The notes under the pieces: generated by a model
Database searches by the model: none
Told to the model about the DNA's origin: nothing
Seen by the model: the letters and a program-made list of their open reading frames with translations, nothing else
In this document: piece after piece, positions 8,214-17,424 of the stretch
How the letters are laid out: the number at the start of each line of letters is the position of its first letter
How positions within the stretch are numbered: the stretch's first letter is position 1
Origin: Planctomicrobium piriforme
GTDB taxonomy: Bacteria > Planctomycetota > Planctomycetia > Planctomycetales > Planctomycetaceae
Assembly (NCBI RefSeq): GCF_900113665.1
Contig: NZ_FOQD01000009.1
Coordinates: 199,812-263,811, forward strand
Reading direction: 5' to 3'
DNA length: 64,000 nt
Made by a program: the position numbers and the translations under genes

Positions 8214-9176
8214 CGCAGTCACTCCTGTTTCAAATCGGTCTCAAAATCCCTGACGCATTCCAGCGGCTCCCCCTGTCAAACTCCCGCAGAAACAGGCGGC
8301 AGTGGATAGAGCGGCTGCAGTGGATTTGCTGATCGCAACAATTCCTAGGTCTAGGTACTTTGGGTAGGTCGCAATGTCAAATCATTTCGTTCCAAACTTC
8401 CCTCAAAGAGCGAATTCAACGTAAAAATGGGTTGAATGAAAAAAATAGGCAACAAATTCAGCTCGAAGACGCCGTGAAATCACCGTGTTGTGAGTGACTT
8501 TGCCGACCTTGCCGGAGCGTGGCGAAATGGCGACGTGCCTTTTGTGCCGACTGCGCCGATTACCGGGTCCGCGCAGACCGGATGGAAGGTAGAGTTGTTG
8601 CAGGCGTTGGAATCGTTGTGGCCTGTCGTACTGAGGATGCCAATCATGGTGATTCCGCACTGTGTCTGCCGAGACAGACTGAAGTTCCAGCGGGCATCAC
8701 GCCGAAATTGTAGTTCGGATGGTTTGAATCAAACGAAACGGGAAGGCCTTTCCCAGCGATCGCAAGATGCGTAGCAGTCGTTTGCCAAAAACCACCAGGG
8801 GGGGTTTACGCTTGGAACGGGGGGGCGGATCGAAGCGGCAGGACGCCGTCGCGATCTTCTGACCGTCTGCTTGCGTGACTTAAGGGGCGCAATTTTTTTG
8901 CTGCTGAGTAACGCGTTCAATTCGTTGAACGCGTGGGCTCCCTCACCACGGCGCCTGTCGCGGCGCCGAACCGGACGACGAGCTGCTGACCACAGTAAGT
9001 CATCTGTTCGCATCGCGATTTCGTGCCGTTTCCTTTTCCTGAGATGACCCCGAAGCCGACGCTGGTTTTTGCCATGGACCCACGGGCTAGGAGAGCCGGC
9101 CATGTTGTCGAACTAGGGGTGAAGATCTGGAGCATATGAGCTCCGACCCAGACAGATTGTGATTGGAGAGCCCGCA
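8214..9176. other. gene-poor intergenic region with hairpins
   Basis: Nearly 1 kb between the Cys-rich protein gene and the HTH-receiver gene. Open frames here (for example 8403-8660 minus and 8490-8774 plus) have no signal peptide, family motif or good ribosome binding site, and I reject them. Two perfect hairpins stand out: ACGCGTTCAA with a TTCG loop (8911-8934), and CGGCGCC (8949-8968). They could belong to an unannotated RNA or an operator. Confidence 0.5.
8352..8380 (-). promoter_or_regulatory. candidate sigma70-type promoter of the Cys-rich protein gene
   Basis: On the minus strand there is a perfect TTGACA (8380-8375), a 17-bp spacer and a weak -10 TACCTA (8357-8352). It lies about 140 bp upstream of the start codon, implying a long 5' leader. 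The -10 matches consensus poorly, so confidence is limited. Confidence 0.4.
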
Positions 9177-9749
9177 ATGAGGACGATCTTCACTACTGGT
9201 CAAGTCGCCAAAATTTGTAAAGTCGCACCACGCACCGTCAGTAAGTGGTTCGACTCAGGGCGGCTCCGCGGATACCGGATTCCGGGATCCCAGGACCGTC
9301 GGATTCCCCGTGAGCACCTGATCCGTTTCCTTAAGGAACACGGCATGCCGCTCGGCGAACTCGAAGACGAAGCGATGGGCAAACTGCTCCTCGTCGGCGT
9401 CGACGGGACCGTGCGGTCAGGACTCGAAGGAGTCTTACCGATTGAGGATTTCAAAATCGAAATCGCTGCCAGCGGTTTCGAAGCTGGAATCCAGGCGGAA
9501 TCGCTGCACCCGGACTGCGTCGTCATCGACTTCGCCATGGGCCGCAACGAGAGCCTGATGATTGCGTCGAATCTGCGTCGTAACAACGACTATGCGGACA
9601 CAGTGCTCATCGCCCTGCTGAGCGATGACGATACCGCGAGCGGATTCGATCGCACGATTTTCAATGAGACGTTCCGCAAACCGTTCGATGCAGCTCTGCT
9701 GGCGGAACGGATTCGGACGCTTGTCAGCCGTCGCAAGACGCTGGTCTAG
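9177..9749 (+). CDS. HTH-receiver domain regulator
   Basis: A 190-residue cytoplasmic regulator. Residues 1-60 are an excisionase/MerR-like helix-turn-helix (FTTGQVAKICKVAPRTVSKW, then a wing GYRIPGSQDRRIPREHL). Residues 66-190 resemble a CheY receiver: the Asp in VVIDFAMG is at the usual phospho-acceptor strand end, and FRKPFD matches the conserved Lys-Pro. The upstream acidic pair is weak (LVGVDG), so phosphorylation is uncertain. I chose ATG 9177 because GGAG lies eight bases upstream. DNA-binding domain first and receiver second is the reverse of the usual response-regulator order. Confidence 0.75.
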   Translation: MRTIFTTGQVAKICKVAPRTVSKWFDSGRLRGYRIPGSQDRRIPREHLIRFLKEHGMPLGELEDEAMGKLLLVGVDGTVRSGLEGVLPIEDFKIEIAASGFEAGIQAESLHPDCVVIDFAMGRNESLMIASNLRRNNDYADTVLIALLSDDDTASGFDRTIFNETFRKPFDAALLAERIRTLVSRRKTLV

Positions 9750-10082
9750 TACTGCGGATTGCCGCAGGTCGCCAATTTGGCGACGCGAGCTTCGGAGCCT
9801 GTGCCGGAGGGCGCTTGCGCCTGACGGCATGAGGACGGCCAATGGCGGTTTCCCAAAACTGCCCTCTGGTTCTATCGGATTGCAAGTACTTCCAATAACT
9901 GCTTCTCCGAATTCGTGGGTCCACTCTCATCCGAATGTTGGGGAACGTTCGGCTGAACCGCGTTCGGCGACCGCAACTCTGGAAGTCCAAGCAGACGACG
10001 GGATTTCGAAGGCAAAATGGTGTATCGTCATGCGGCCCGGCCTAGCCGGGCAACGTCTCGTGACTGTTGACCGGATTCGCTG
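9750..10082. other. intergenic region rich in inverted repeats
   Basis: 333 bp with no supportable gene. It holds a palindrome (GTCGCCAA/TTGGCGAC, 9768-9784), a hairpin with a symmetric GA/GA internal loop (9802-9829, outer stem TGCCG/CGGCA), and a 7-bp stem GCCCGGC/GCCGGGC (10035-10051) shortly before the next start codon. These may terminate the regulator gene or form a leader for the glycosyltransferase gene. Confidence 0.5.
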
Positions 10083-11912
10083 ATGAGCGGCTCGACTAAA
10101 ACGCACGAAGCGACCCCTGCACTGGGGGTCGCTTCGTTCCTTTCCAGCCCCTGGCTTCCCGCCTGCCTGGGGCTGCTCGCCTTTTTCTCCGTCCTGGCAT
10201 CCATCGATGTCGCGCAGGACGTGGCCTGGTCGGCGAACGGACCGGGACTCACATTCGACGAAGGCCTCAATGTTGAAGGGGGCGTCTACGTCGTCGAATC
10301 GGTGCTGCGCTCCGGCTTGAGCGCTGCTCATCCCGCGACCATGAGCGACATCTTCAACGGGAAGTCGTATCACCCCGACTATCCGCCGCTGGGAAGATTG
10401 CCGCTGGGGCTCGCCAATGCCGTCCTCTTCCGCACTATCGGTGCGGACGGACACGAACTCTATGTGATCACCTACGCTCGAGTGGCGTCGGCAGTGCTCT
10501 TCGGCCTGCTGGTGACGCTGGTCTCGGCGTTCACGCGGGATCGCGCCGGCCCCGTCGCCGGCTTGGGGGCTGGCCTGGCAATCTGGCTCACTCCGCGGGT
10601 CTTTGCCCATGCCCATCTGGCGTCGGTCGAGACGATGATGAACCTGACTTACGCCGCGTGCGTGCTGTTTACCGTCTATTGGCTGGCGGATCGAAAAACG
10701 CTACGGGCACGCGATGGCATTCTGCCGGGACTGTTCCTGGGTCTCGCATTGCTGACCAAGATTCAGGCGGTCTTCCTGCCGCCGGTGCTGGCGATCTGGA
10801 TTTTGTATTACTGGCGGAAGGAAGGCATTCTGCCGCTGCTGACGCTGGCCGGCACCTCGTTTGTGGTGTTCCTGCTGGGCTGGCCGTGGCTGTGGAGTGA
10901 TCCCCTGCATCGCTTCTTCGAGTACTTCGCCCAGACGACCGATCGGGTCACGCTGTATTGCTATTACTTTGGACGGCGGTATGCGGATCGCGACGTTCCC
11001 TGGCACTACCCGTTTGTGATGTTCATGCTGACCACGCCGTTGCCGGCTCTTGCGCTGGGGTGCTGGGGCGCGACTCAGGAAAAGTCCCGGAAACACTTGC
11101 GCAGCTCGCGGTCTCGCGAACGGCAATTCAAGCTGACTCGCAAGGAAAATCAGCTTTTGCTGGGTGCGTTCGCGTTGCCGCTGGTAGTGTTCGCACTCCC
11201 GAAAGTTCCTGTATACGACGGAGAACGGCTGTTCCTCGTCGTCTGGCCGATCTTTGCAGTTTGGACGGGCATTGGCGCGAAACACGCCATCGACTGGGCG
11301 CGCAATAAGTGGAACGATCAGATCACGACCCTGTTCGTCGCGATCGCGATTCTGGTTCCACTCTGGACGATGTCCGTTTTGCAGCCCTGTCAGTTGAGCT
11401 TTTACAACACAATAATCGGCGGTTTGCGGGGCGCCTCGATGGCGGGGCTCGAACCGACCTATTGGGGAGACAGTCTCACTCCCAAATTCCTGCAGCGCAT
11501 CAGTGACGACATTCCGGAAGGGGCGCGAGTCGGCGTCGCTCCCGTCCTGCATCCATTGTATCTCGAAGGGCTGCGCAAGGATTCGTGGCTCCGTCATCGC
11601 CCTGACCTGACGCTCGTGGCCTATGACGACAAAGAGCCAAATCCGCCGCAATATGTGCTGGTGATCCGTCGTCATGCCGACCCGTGGACGTCGCTCACGA
11701 AAAAGGCACCAGGGACGGTGACCGTGGGCGAAGTTGAACGGCAGTCGGTGCAGTTGGCAGAACTGGTGAAACTTCCAGACCCCAAACCCGGGCCGCTGGT
11801 TCCTGATCCACTGCCTGCCGAGCCAGTCCCGGCATCGCCAGTGCCAGTGACCCCTCAGGCTGCCCCGATCCCAGACGCTCCAATTCCCGCGATCCTTGCA
11901 CCGGCACAATAA
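10083..11912 (+). CDS. ArnT/PMT-like glycosyltransferase family 39 membrane protein
   Basis: Polytopic membrane protein, 609 residues, of the lipid-linked-sugar glycosyltransferase type (PMT/ArnT, GT-C fold). Near the N-terminus the loop after the first membrane segment contains GLTFDEG (acidic pair expected at the catalytic site) and SYHPDYPPLGRLPLG, characteristic of the family. About 10 hydrophobic segments follow. The last about 60 residues are a soluble Pro-rich tail (PVPASPVPVTPQAAPIPD). ATG 10083 has no clear ribosome binding site, and a 13-bp hairpin overlaps codons 8-19. No other ATG, GTG or TTG start lies before the first membrane segment. Substrate unknown. Confidence 0.8.
   Translation: MSGSTKTHEATPALGVASFLSSPWLPACLGLLAFFSVLASIDVAQDVAWSANGPGLTFDEGLNVEGGVYVVESVLRSGLSAAHPATMSDIFNGKSYHPDYPPLGRLPLGLANAVLFRTIGADGHELYVITYARVASAVLFGLLVTLVSAFTRDRAGPVAGLGAGLAIWLTPRVFAHAHLASVETMMNLTYAACVLFTVYWLADRKTLRARDGILPGLFLGLALLTKIQAVFLPPVLAIWILYYWRKEGILPLLTLAGTSFVVFLLGWPWLWSDPLHRFFEYFAQTTDRVTLYCYYFGRRYADRDVPWHYPFVMFMLTTPLPALALGCWGATQEKSRKHLRSSRSRERQFKLTRKENQLLLGAFALPLVVFALPKVPVYDGERLFLVVWPIFAVWTGIGAKHAIDWARNKWNDQITTLFVAIAILVPLWTMSVLQPCQLSFYNTIIGGLRGASMAGLEPTYWGDSLTPKFLQRISDDIPEGARVGVAPVLHPLYLEGLRKDSWLRHRPDLTLVAYDDKEPNPPQYVLVIRRHADPWTSLTKKAPGTVTVGEVERQSVQLAELVKLPDPKPGPLVPDPLPAEPVPASPVPVTPQAAPIPDAPIPAILAPAQ
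10105..10137 (+). promoter_or_regulatory. 13-bp perfect hairpin within the start of the glycosyltransferase gene
   Basis: ACGAAGCGACCCC (10105-10117) and its exact complement (10125-10137) flank a 7-nt loop, 22 nt downstream of the start codon. It looks like an intrinsic terminator without a T run, or a translation-blocking stem. See findings. Confidence 0.6.
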
Positions 11913-11932
11913 CCGTGCTCGCTTCGGTTCGC

Positions 11933-13147
11933 TTAAAGCGGCGTGCCTTCGCTGGCGTCGGGCAATTGCTGCGATAGCTCGTTCGCATGAAGAGTTCGCC
12001 ACGCGTGCCATTTCGAGAGTGCTCGCCGTCGATCGTCGTCGGTGGCAAAGCTCGGCGGGTTGTTCGTATAGCGATGGTCAGTGTCCAGGCGGTAACTGGA
12101 GAACCCGTACTCCTGCGGATCTTGTCGGGTGACTTTGACCAGTGCGAGCAGCGCCACATCGTTCACCAGCAGATCGGTCTGCGCGGTCGGGACCGGAGCA
12201 GGGCGGCGGACGGGCACTGGTTCCCCTGAATTGAGTCCCCGTGTCCGCAGCCGTTCGGCGTCGAGCAACGGTTCGAGATCCGGCACGACTTCCTGGCCTC
12301 CATAGTTCGCCAAAAAACTGATCGCGTTCTGCAACTGCGTGCGTGACTGCCCGACAGCGTTGCGGTTCGAGATGATTTCCCTGGCGGCGGAGATGCCGGC
12401 CGCGAGCTGAAATTTGGTCGCCAACTGCAGTCGCGTCGGCGCGCTGGAATGTCCGGTGTTCTGCACCCATTGACTGAGCAATGAACGAAAAACCGCTCCT
12501 TCCCGCGGCGGCGCCTTTTGCACCGCGTTGAAGAACTCGGAATCGCTGATGAGGGTGGCCACGGTGCCGGCCGACAGCGGACTCAGCTTGTTCTCGGGAT
12601 GGACTGCAAGAAAGAGCAGGGTCGCGATCGAGGCGGGATCGAGTTCGCGACTGGAACGGCGGTCGACGAACGTCCGCAGGTCGGCACAGCGGCGTTCGAA
12701 TTCGCGAGGCCATTCTTTCGGGCGGAGAGTCACCGCCATCATGAGTTCCGGATCTTGTTCGATCATCCGGACATAGAGATCGCGTGCTTCGGGGGTGTCG
12801 CCGGCCAGCGATTGAAAGGCTTCCCAGCCGGGCGCGAGATCGTCGCTGACGGTCCACGGGTCGTCTCGCACCCGTTCCCGCTGCTCGATGAACGCAATCT
12901 TCTGCAGCAGGCCCAGCAGCCGCTGTGAGCGCTGGCGGATTTCCGGATCGGTTGATTTTGTCCCTGCGGCGGCGAGGCGCAGTGCTTGCGAACCCTGTTC
13001 GAGGAGCGCCTGTTCGGCAGCAACTCGTTTATGAAAACTGGGGTGGCCGAGCTGTAAGACGACCTCCGGCAACGGCTCCGCAGCGGGAAGCGTGTTCCCC
13101 AGGAGCAGCACCATCAGGCACCAGGGACGGGAAAAAGACCGATCCAT
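11933..13147 (-). CDS. secreted HEAT-like protein of unknown function
   Basis: A 404-residue protein with a signal peptide (about residues 1-23, cleavage near LPAAEPLP). The first 100 residues contain a helical HEAT-like pair (FHKRVAAEQALLEQGSQALRLAA, then DPEIRQRSQRLLGLL). The rest is alpha-helical without a motif I recognise. It ends in a Ser/Leu/Asp tail. It converges with the glycosyltransferase gene. It is on the same strand as the ABC exporter genes, 116 bp downstream of them, but no functional link is evident. Confidence 0.7.
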   Translation of the reverse strand: MDRSFSRPWCLMVLLLGNTLPAAEPLPEVVLQLGHPSFHKRVAAEQALLEQGSQALRLAAAGTKSTDPEIRQRSQRLLGLLQKIAFIEQRERVRDDPWTVSDDLAPGWEAFQSLAGDTPEARDLYVRMIEQDPELMMAVTLRPKEWPREFERRCADLRTFVDRRSSRELDPASIATLLFLAVHPENKLSPLSAGTVATLISDSEFFNAVQKAPPREGAVFRSLLSQWVQNTGHSSAPTRLQLATKFQLAAGISAAREIISNRNAVGQSRTQLQNAISFLANYGGQEVVPDLEPLLDAERLRTRGLNSGEPVPVRRPAPVPTAQTDLLVNDVALLALVKVTRQDPQEYGFSSYRLDTDHRYTNNPPSFATDDDRRRALSKWHAWRTLHANELSQQLPDASEGTPL

Positions 13148-13263
13148 CTTGGACGTTCAGAGAAGGAACTTCTCAACCGCGCGAGTCCGCCCGCGGAAAT
13201 GCTCCCGCGTGATCGCGGCAGCCGGCTCCTGCATGATCGGCTTCCGCCCCGAGGCTGGCAAGA

Positions 13264-15717
13264 TCAAGTCGGGGAATTGAGCTGTTCCGTGGGAGATCGG
13301 GTCGCATCAAAATCCACTTCCGGAGCCAATCCGGCTTCGGGCAGGCGACGTTCGTCGCCGAATCCACGTTCGGCTTCGAGTCGCGTGCGACGGTCTTTCT
13401 GAATCAGCCACCAGATCAATGCGGCGGAAATCGTGCCGCAGGCGATCAGGCAGGGGAGGGTAAAGTGCATTTCCGCCGTGTCGCCAGTTCCTTCCAGCCG
13501 AATCAACCAGCGCAGAAAGCTGCCCCGGATGCCTTCGGCTGTGAGCCGAGTCGCCAGCACCTGGCTGCCGTTGAAGATCGCGTGGAACACGATGCCTGGC
13601 AGCAGACTGCCGCTCCGGGCGGCGAGCAGTCCGATCACGATTCCCAGCAGGGCCGCATTGAACTGCTGCTTGGGAATCATGTGAATCACGCCGAACAGCA
13701 GGGCCGAGAGGAGAATCGGCAGCCAGCGGCGGCCGGAGTGCTGCAGACCGCTGAGAATGAAGCCGCGAAACGCCAGTTCTTCACAGATGGCAGGGGCGAG
13801 CGCAAACGCCGAAAGTGACAGCCAGAGGGGAACCGACTGGGCGCTCATCGCTTCCATCAGTTGTTTGGCCCCGGCCGGCAGCGGCGGGAAGTACGGATCG
13901 AGCCAGGCCATCAGCGTCAGGGCAATCGGCTGCAGCGTGATCGACAGAATGACGGCCGTGGCGAGCATCGACAGCGACGGCCAGTGGAATTTCAGCGTGC
14001 GGCGAATGTTGGTCGTCAGCAGCAGCGCCATGAATAATGGCGGGACGCCGACGGTCGCGATCAGATAGATCAACTGCACCGTGACCATCTTGAACGGGCT
14101 GTTCAGCAGATCCGGCGATCCCTGCATCGAGGTCAGAAACAGGAATTGCAGCATCGCAATGGTGACGAAGCAGACCGCCGCTTCTGCAAAGCTGGGGGTT
14201 GGTTCTTTTTCTCGCAACAGATGCCGGAACCACAGCCCGATGCTGAAGCGTTCTGCCTCGCGGAACAGGATGTCTTCTCGTTGAAACTGTTCCGTGGCCC
14301 ACCAGAGTGCGAGGGCGCTATAGACGCAACTGGTAACCAGTACCGGGAAGGCGTAAAAGGCGACCGCCTGACTGGTGTTCCCCAGCAAAAGCGATTTCAA
14401 AAGGAGCGCCGGACCCGTGACAGGCAGCACGCTGTAATACGGCGTCAGCTCGACGCCGGGATTGAGACAGAACATCGTCAGTCCCATCGTCACCAGCAGC
14501 AGCGGCGTCAGATAATACTGGCCTTCCTTGCTGCTACGGGCGAACATCGCCAACGACAGGCTCAGCGCGCTGAACAGCGCCGCCAGCGGAATGGCCAGCA
14601 GCACCACCCACATCAGCGAACTGAGCGGCGGTAATGAAAGGTCGCCAAGCGGCGAAGATCGTGCAGAACCGATCGCCGACAACATGTGCTGACCTGTGAA
14701 GCCCATGCTGCACAGGTTCAGCAGTGCGGTCGACAGACTGAAGAGCATCACCGTCAGAAACTTGCCGTACACGATCTCGGTCCGGGTGGCCGGTGAGATC
14801 AGCAGGGTTTCCATCGTACCGCGTTCTTTTTCGCCAGCACCGAGATCGATGGCCGGATAGAACGCCCCGGTGACCGACATGATCACCAGCAACGCCGGAA
14901 AGATCTTGCTCCAGACATTGGCGGCGATTTGATCGGGCTCGGCCAGATCGACTGATGTCACCGGCACGGGATGCGGCAAAGACAGCGGCAGATTGGCCGC
15001 CTTCAGACGTTCATCGAGCAGCACGTTTTCCCAGTTCCTCAGGGCCTGACGCACTCGCTGATAGGCGATCTCGGATTTTTCGTGAGCACTGTTATGCAGC
15101 ACGATCGGATGCGGAATGTTCGCTTCGATTTCAGATAAAGGCTCTCGTCCGACAGACGCCGTCACACGGTCGTATTGCGCACGGAAATCACGGGGAAAGA
15201 CGATCAGCACCTGAGCAGGGGCTTCCGAGAACCATTCAAACACTTCCTGCCGCAGCACCTTCTCTTCCGCGAGCAGGGCTTCCGACTGCGGCGATTTGGG
15301 AGGGAGGCGGTCGAGTTGCTGTTGGACATCGGCGAGTCGGGTAATCCGGTCGCGACGTTGTTCAACCTGGCCAAGGAACTTTTCCAGTTCCTTGCGCATC
15401 TCCGGATTGGCTTCCGCATCCACGCCGCCGGCGCGATCGGTAATCACTTCCAGATTGGCGATCTTGTCGGCGGATTCAAAAAACTGCGGATCAAAGCGGT
15501 TGCCGTCCAGCAGCGAGGGCTGCGGCATCTGGTCGGCGCCGACGATCACCACCCGTCGCAGTTGCTCGGAGAACGTCACCGTCATCTGTACCATGCCGAT
15601 CCCCAGTGCGGGGTACAGCAGTAGCGGCAGCACGGCGACCATGAACAGCGTGCGGCGGTCCCGGAGCTGGTCCCGGACTTCCCGCTGAAAGATCAGATTG
15701 ACGTTTTTCCAACTCAT
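13264..15717 (-). CDS. ABC-2 permease fused to a CPBP intramembrane protease
   Basis: An 817-residue fusion. Residues 1 to about 500 form a NatB/ABC-2 type permease: a membrane segment at about 25-45, a large extracytoplasmic loop with coiled coil, then a block of six or so membrane segments (GAGEKERGTMETLLISPATR is the typical coupling loop). Residues about 510-760 form a CPBP (Abi/CAAX-like) domain, with EELAFRGFI, HMIPKQQF and HAIFNGSQ giving the glutamate pair, arginine and histidines of the active site. The ATPase gene lies 21 bp upstream. Export substrate and protease target are unknown. The fusion recurs in planctomycetes. Confidence 0.9.
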   Translation of the reverse strand: MSWKNVNLIFQREVRDQLRDRRTLFMVAVLPLLLYPALGIGMVQMTVTFSEQLRRVVIVGADQMPQPSLLDGNRFDPQFFESADKIANLEVITDRAGGVDAEANPEMRKELEKFLGQVEQRRDRITRLADVQQQLDRLPPKSPQSEALLAEEKVLRQEVFEWFSEAPAQVLIVFPRDFRAQYDRVTASVGREPLSEIEANIPHPIVLHNSAHEKSEIAYQRVRQALRNWENVLLDERLKAANLPLSLPHPVPVTSVDLAEPDQIAANVWSKIFPALLVIMSVTGAFYPAIDLGAGEKERGTMETLLISPATRTEIVYGKFLTVMLFSLSTALLNLCSMGFTGQHMLSAIGSARSSPLGDLSLPPLSSLMWVVLLAIPLAALFSALSLSLAMFARSSKEGQYYLTPLLLVTMGLTMFCLNPGVELTPYYSVLPVTGPALLLKSLLLGNTSQAVAFYAFPVLVTSCVYSALALWWATEQFQREDILFREAERFSIGLWFRHLLREKEPTPSFAEAAVCFVTIAMLQFLFLTSMQGSPDLLNSPFKMVTVQLIYLIATVGVPPLFMALLLTTNIRRTLKFHWPSLSMLATAVILSITLQPIALTLMAWLDPYFPPLPAGAKQLMEAMSAQSVPLWLSLSAFALAPAICEELAFRGFILSGLQHSGRRWLPILLSALLFGVIHMIPKQQFNAALLGIVIGLLAARSGSLLPGIVFHAIFNGSQVLATRLTAEGIRGSFLRWLIRLEGTGDTAEMHFTLPCLIACGTISAALIWWLIQKDRRTRLEAERGFGDERRLPEAGLAPEVDFDATRSPTEQLNSPT

Positions 15718-15738
15718 CGACTGTCCGTCCGGGATCGC

Positions 15739-16494
15739 TCAAATTTCGGCGAGTTCAGTTTCCAGATCTCGAATCAGTTTGAAGAACACCTCTTCAATGT
15801 CGGGCTGACCGTGGGCCCGGGTCAGTTCCTCGACAGTGCCCATCGCCAGAATGCGGCCGCGATGGATGATCGCCACCCGATCGCACAGTTTTTCAACTTC
15901 CCGCATGATGTGCGTCGAGAAGATAATACATTTTCCCTTGGCCTTCAGGCTGGCAATCGTTTCCAGCACGGCTCTGGCGACCAGCACGTCGAGACCTGAG
16001 GTGGGTTCATCGAAAATCAGCACAGGCGGGTCGTGGACGATCGTACGGGCGATCGAGACCTTTTGTTTCATGCCGGTCGACATCTTGCTGCCGAGCACGT
16101 CGCGAAAGTCATTCATCTGCAGCGTCTGGAAGATTTCGGTCAAGCGCGATTGCAGTTGCTCTTCCGGAATCCCGTAGAGGCGACCGTAGTATTCGACCAT
16201 TTCCCAGCCGGTCATGCGGTCGTAGATGCCGGTATTATTCGACATGAAGCCGATGTGTGCCCGGACCTGTTCGGGGTGCCGGACGACGTCATAACCGGCG
16301 ACCAGGGCGCGGCCATGCGTCGGCTTGAGTACGGTACTGAGGATGCGCAGGCAGGTGGTTTTGCCGGCGCCGTTGGGGCCCAGCAGGCCAAAGATTTCAC
16401 CGGGCCGAACATCAAATGAAACGTGGTCCAGTGCGTAGACTGGTCCCCGTTTCATATCGGAAAACTCTTTTGCCAGTGCGTCGACGTGGATCAT
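15739..16494 (-). CDS. ABC transporter ATP-binding protein (NatA-like)
   Basis: Cytoplasmic ATPase subunit, 251 residues from ATG 16494 (MIHVDALAKEF). The open frame continues upstream, but that part is low-complexity and atypical. Walker A is GPNGAGKTT, the signature is MSTGMKQKVSIAR and Walker B is VLIFDEPTSGLD; the H-loop is FSTH. The Met in place of Gln/Gly in the signature is common in NatA-like proteins. It is followed 21 bp later by its permease/protease partner, forming a two-gene exporter operon. Confidence 0.9.
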   Translation of the reverse strand: MIHVDALAKEFSDMKRGPVYALDHVSFDVRPGEIFGLLGPNGAGKTTCLRILSTVLKPTHGRALVAGYDVVRHPEQVRAHIGFMSNNTGIYDRMTGWEMVEYYGRLYGIPEEQLQSRLTEIFQTLQMNDFRDVLGSKMSTGMKQKVSIARTIVHDPPVLIFDEPTSGLDVLVARAVLETIASLKAKGKCIIFSTHIMREVEKLCDRVAIIHRGRILAMGTVEELTRAHGQPDIEEVFFKLIRDLETELAEI

Positions 16495-16867
16495 GCGGTC
16501 GGCAACAGGGTCGGAGTGTGAAGGATTGTGTGTTGAACTCTTACCCCGAACTGGGCCGGGGGCTGTTGTTCGTTTTCGCCGGAACGAAAAACGAAGGTTG
16601 CGAAACGCCCACAGATCCCGAAACCCTGACAATCGGAAGTCGGACAGGCAGGGTCGCAACCGACCTGAAGCGGCTGAAACGCATCATAACTGCTGATTGA
16701 GAAATCAGATACCGCACGTCGTGGGGAAACCCCGCCGCATGCACCGGCAAAATCCTTAAATTCGCTGAAATAATTCCGTCAGGCGGTCCATCCTATTCAT
16801 CAGCCGGCCAGTTGTGGGCCGGTCGTATTCTGAATTCACCTCGCGATCGAGTTTCGGGAAGTTTGCA
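16495..16867. other. divergent intergenic region, no gene seen
   Basis: 373 bp between the ABC ATPase gene (minus) and the EF-hand gene (plus). Both promoters must lie here, but I could not pick a convincing -35/-10 pair. Short hairpins occur at 16723-16735 (GGGG AAA CCCC type) and 16803-16823 (GCCGGCC/GGCCGGT). Confidence 0.4.
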
Positions 16868-17140
16868 ATGAAAAAGTTGACTCTGTCTCTGCTGACTGTT
16901 CTGTCGCTGTCCGCCTTCAGTTCTTTCGCCATGGCTCAGGCTGACGGCGAAAAACCGGATCTCGACGCCACGTTCAAGAAAATGGACAAGGACAGCGACG
17001 GCAAGGTCACCCAGGAAGAGTTCCTCGGCAAGAAAGAAGGGGACAAGCTGGAAAAGGCCAAAACCCTGTTTTCCAAGCTCGACAAAGACAGCGACGGCAA
17101 GCTGACCCTCGAAGAGTTCAAAGACCGCAAAAAGAAGTGA
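16868..17140 (+). CDS. exported EF-hand protein
   Basis: A 90-residue secreted calcium-binding protein: a signal peptide (MKKLTLSLLTVLSLSAFSSF, cleaved near AMAQA), then two EF-hand loops, both DKDSDGKVTQEEF or DKDSDGKLTLEEF with the Asp/Asp/Asp/Glu calcium ligands intact. It ends in a basic KDRKKK tail. The start at 16868 is set by the signal peptide. Two-EF-hand exported proteins of this size are common in planctomycetes; the target is unknown. Confidence 0.85.
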   Translation: MKKLTLSLLTVLSLSAFSSFAMAQADGEKPDLDATFKKMDKDSDGKVTQEEFLGKKEGDKLEKAKTLFSKLDKDSDGKLTLEEFKDRKKK

Positions 17141-17261
17141 ACCTGAGCTGACGGCAGGTCAAAACTCCTGCCGGAATGTGAAATGGCGTGGCGATTTCCG
17201 ACAAGGGCAGGCGCGCGGAGGGGATTTTTGTCGCCAGCCCGATTTGTCTGGAAAAACTGGG

Positions 17262-17289
17262 TCGACAATTTTGCTCCGACCGATAAGAT
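17262..17289 (+). promoter_or_regulatory. candidate promoter of the initiator tRNA gene
   Basis: TCGACA (17262-17267), a 16-bp spacer and TAAGAT (17284-17289), ending 12 bp before the tRNA 5' end. Spacing and position fit a stable-RNA promoter; the -10 is imperfect. Confidence 0.45.
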
Positions 17290-17301
17290 AGAAGTCTACG
17301 A

Positions 17302-17375
<74 letters not shown>

Positions 17376-17387
17376 CTTAAAATTTCA

Positions 17388-17424
17388 AAGCGTTGTGATC
17401 GCCAAACGGTCACAACGCTTTTTT
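17388..17424 (+). terminator. intrinsic terminator after the initiator tRNA
   Basis: Stem AGCGTTGTGA (17389-17398) with TCACAACGCT (17410-17419), an 11-nt loop, then a T run to 17424. It lies 13 bp after the tRNA. Confidence 0.9.

Noticed and set aside
8403..8774. Short open frames in the gene-free region
   Set aside because: No ribosome binding site, no motif, overlapping on both strands.
10701..12011. 436-codon minus-strand frame
   Set aside because: Antisense to the glycosyltransferase; composition is shadow-like (Arg/Gln/His-rich).
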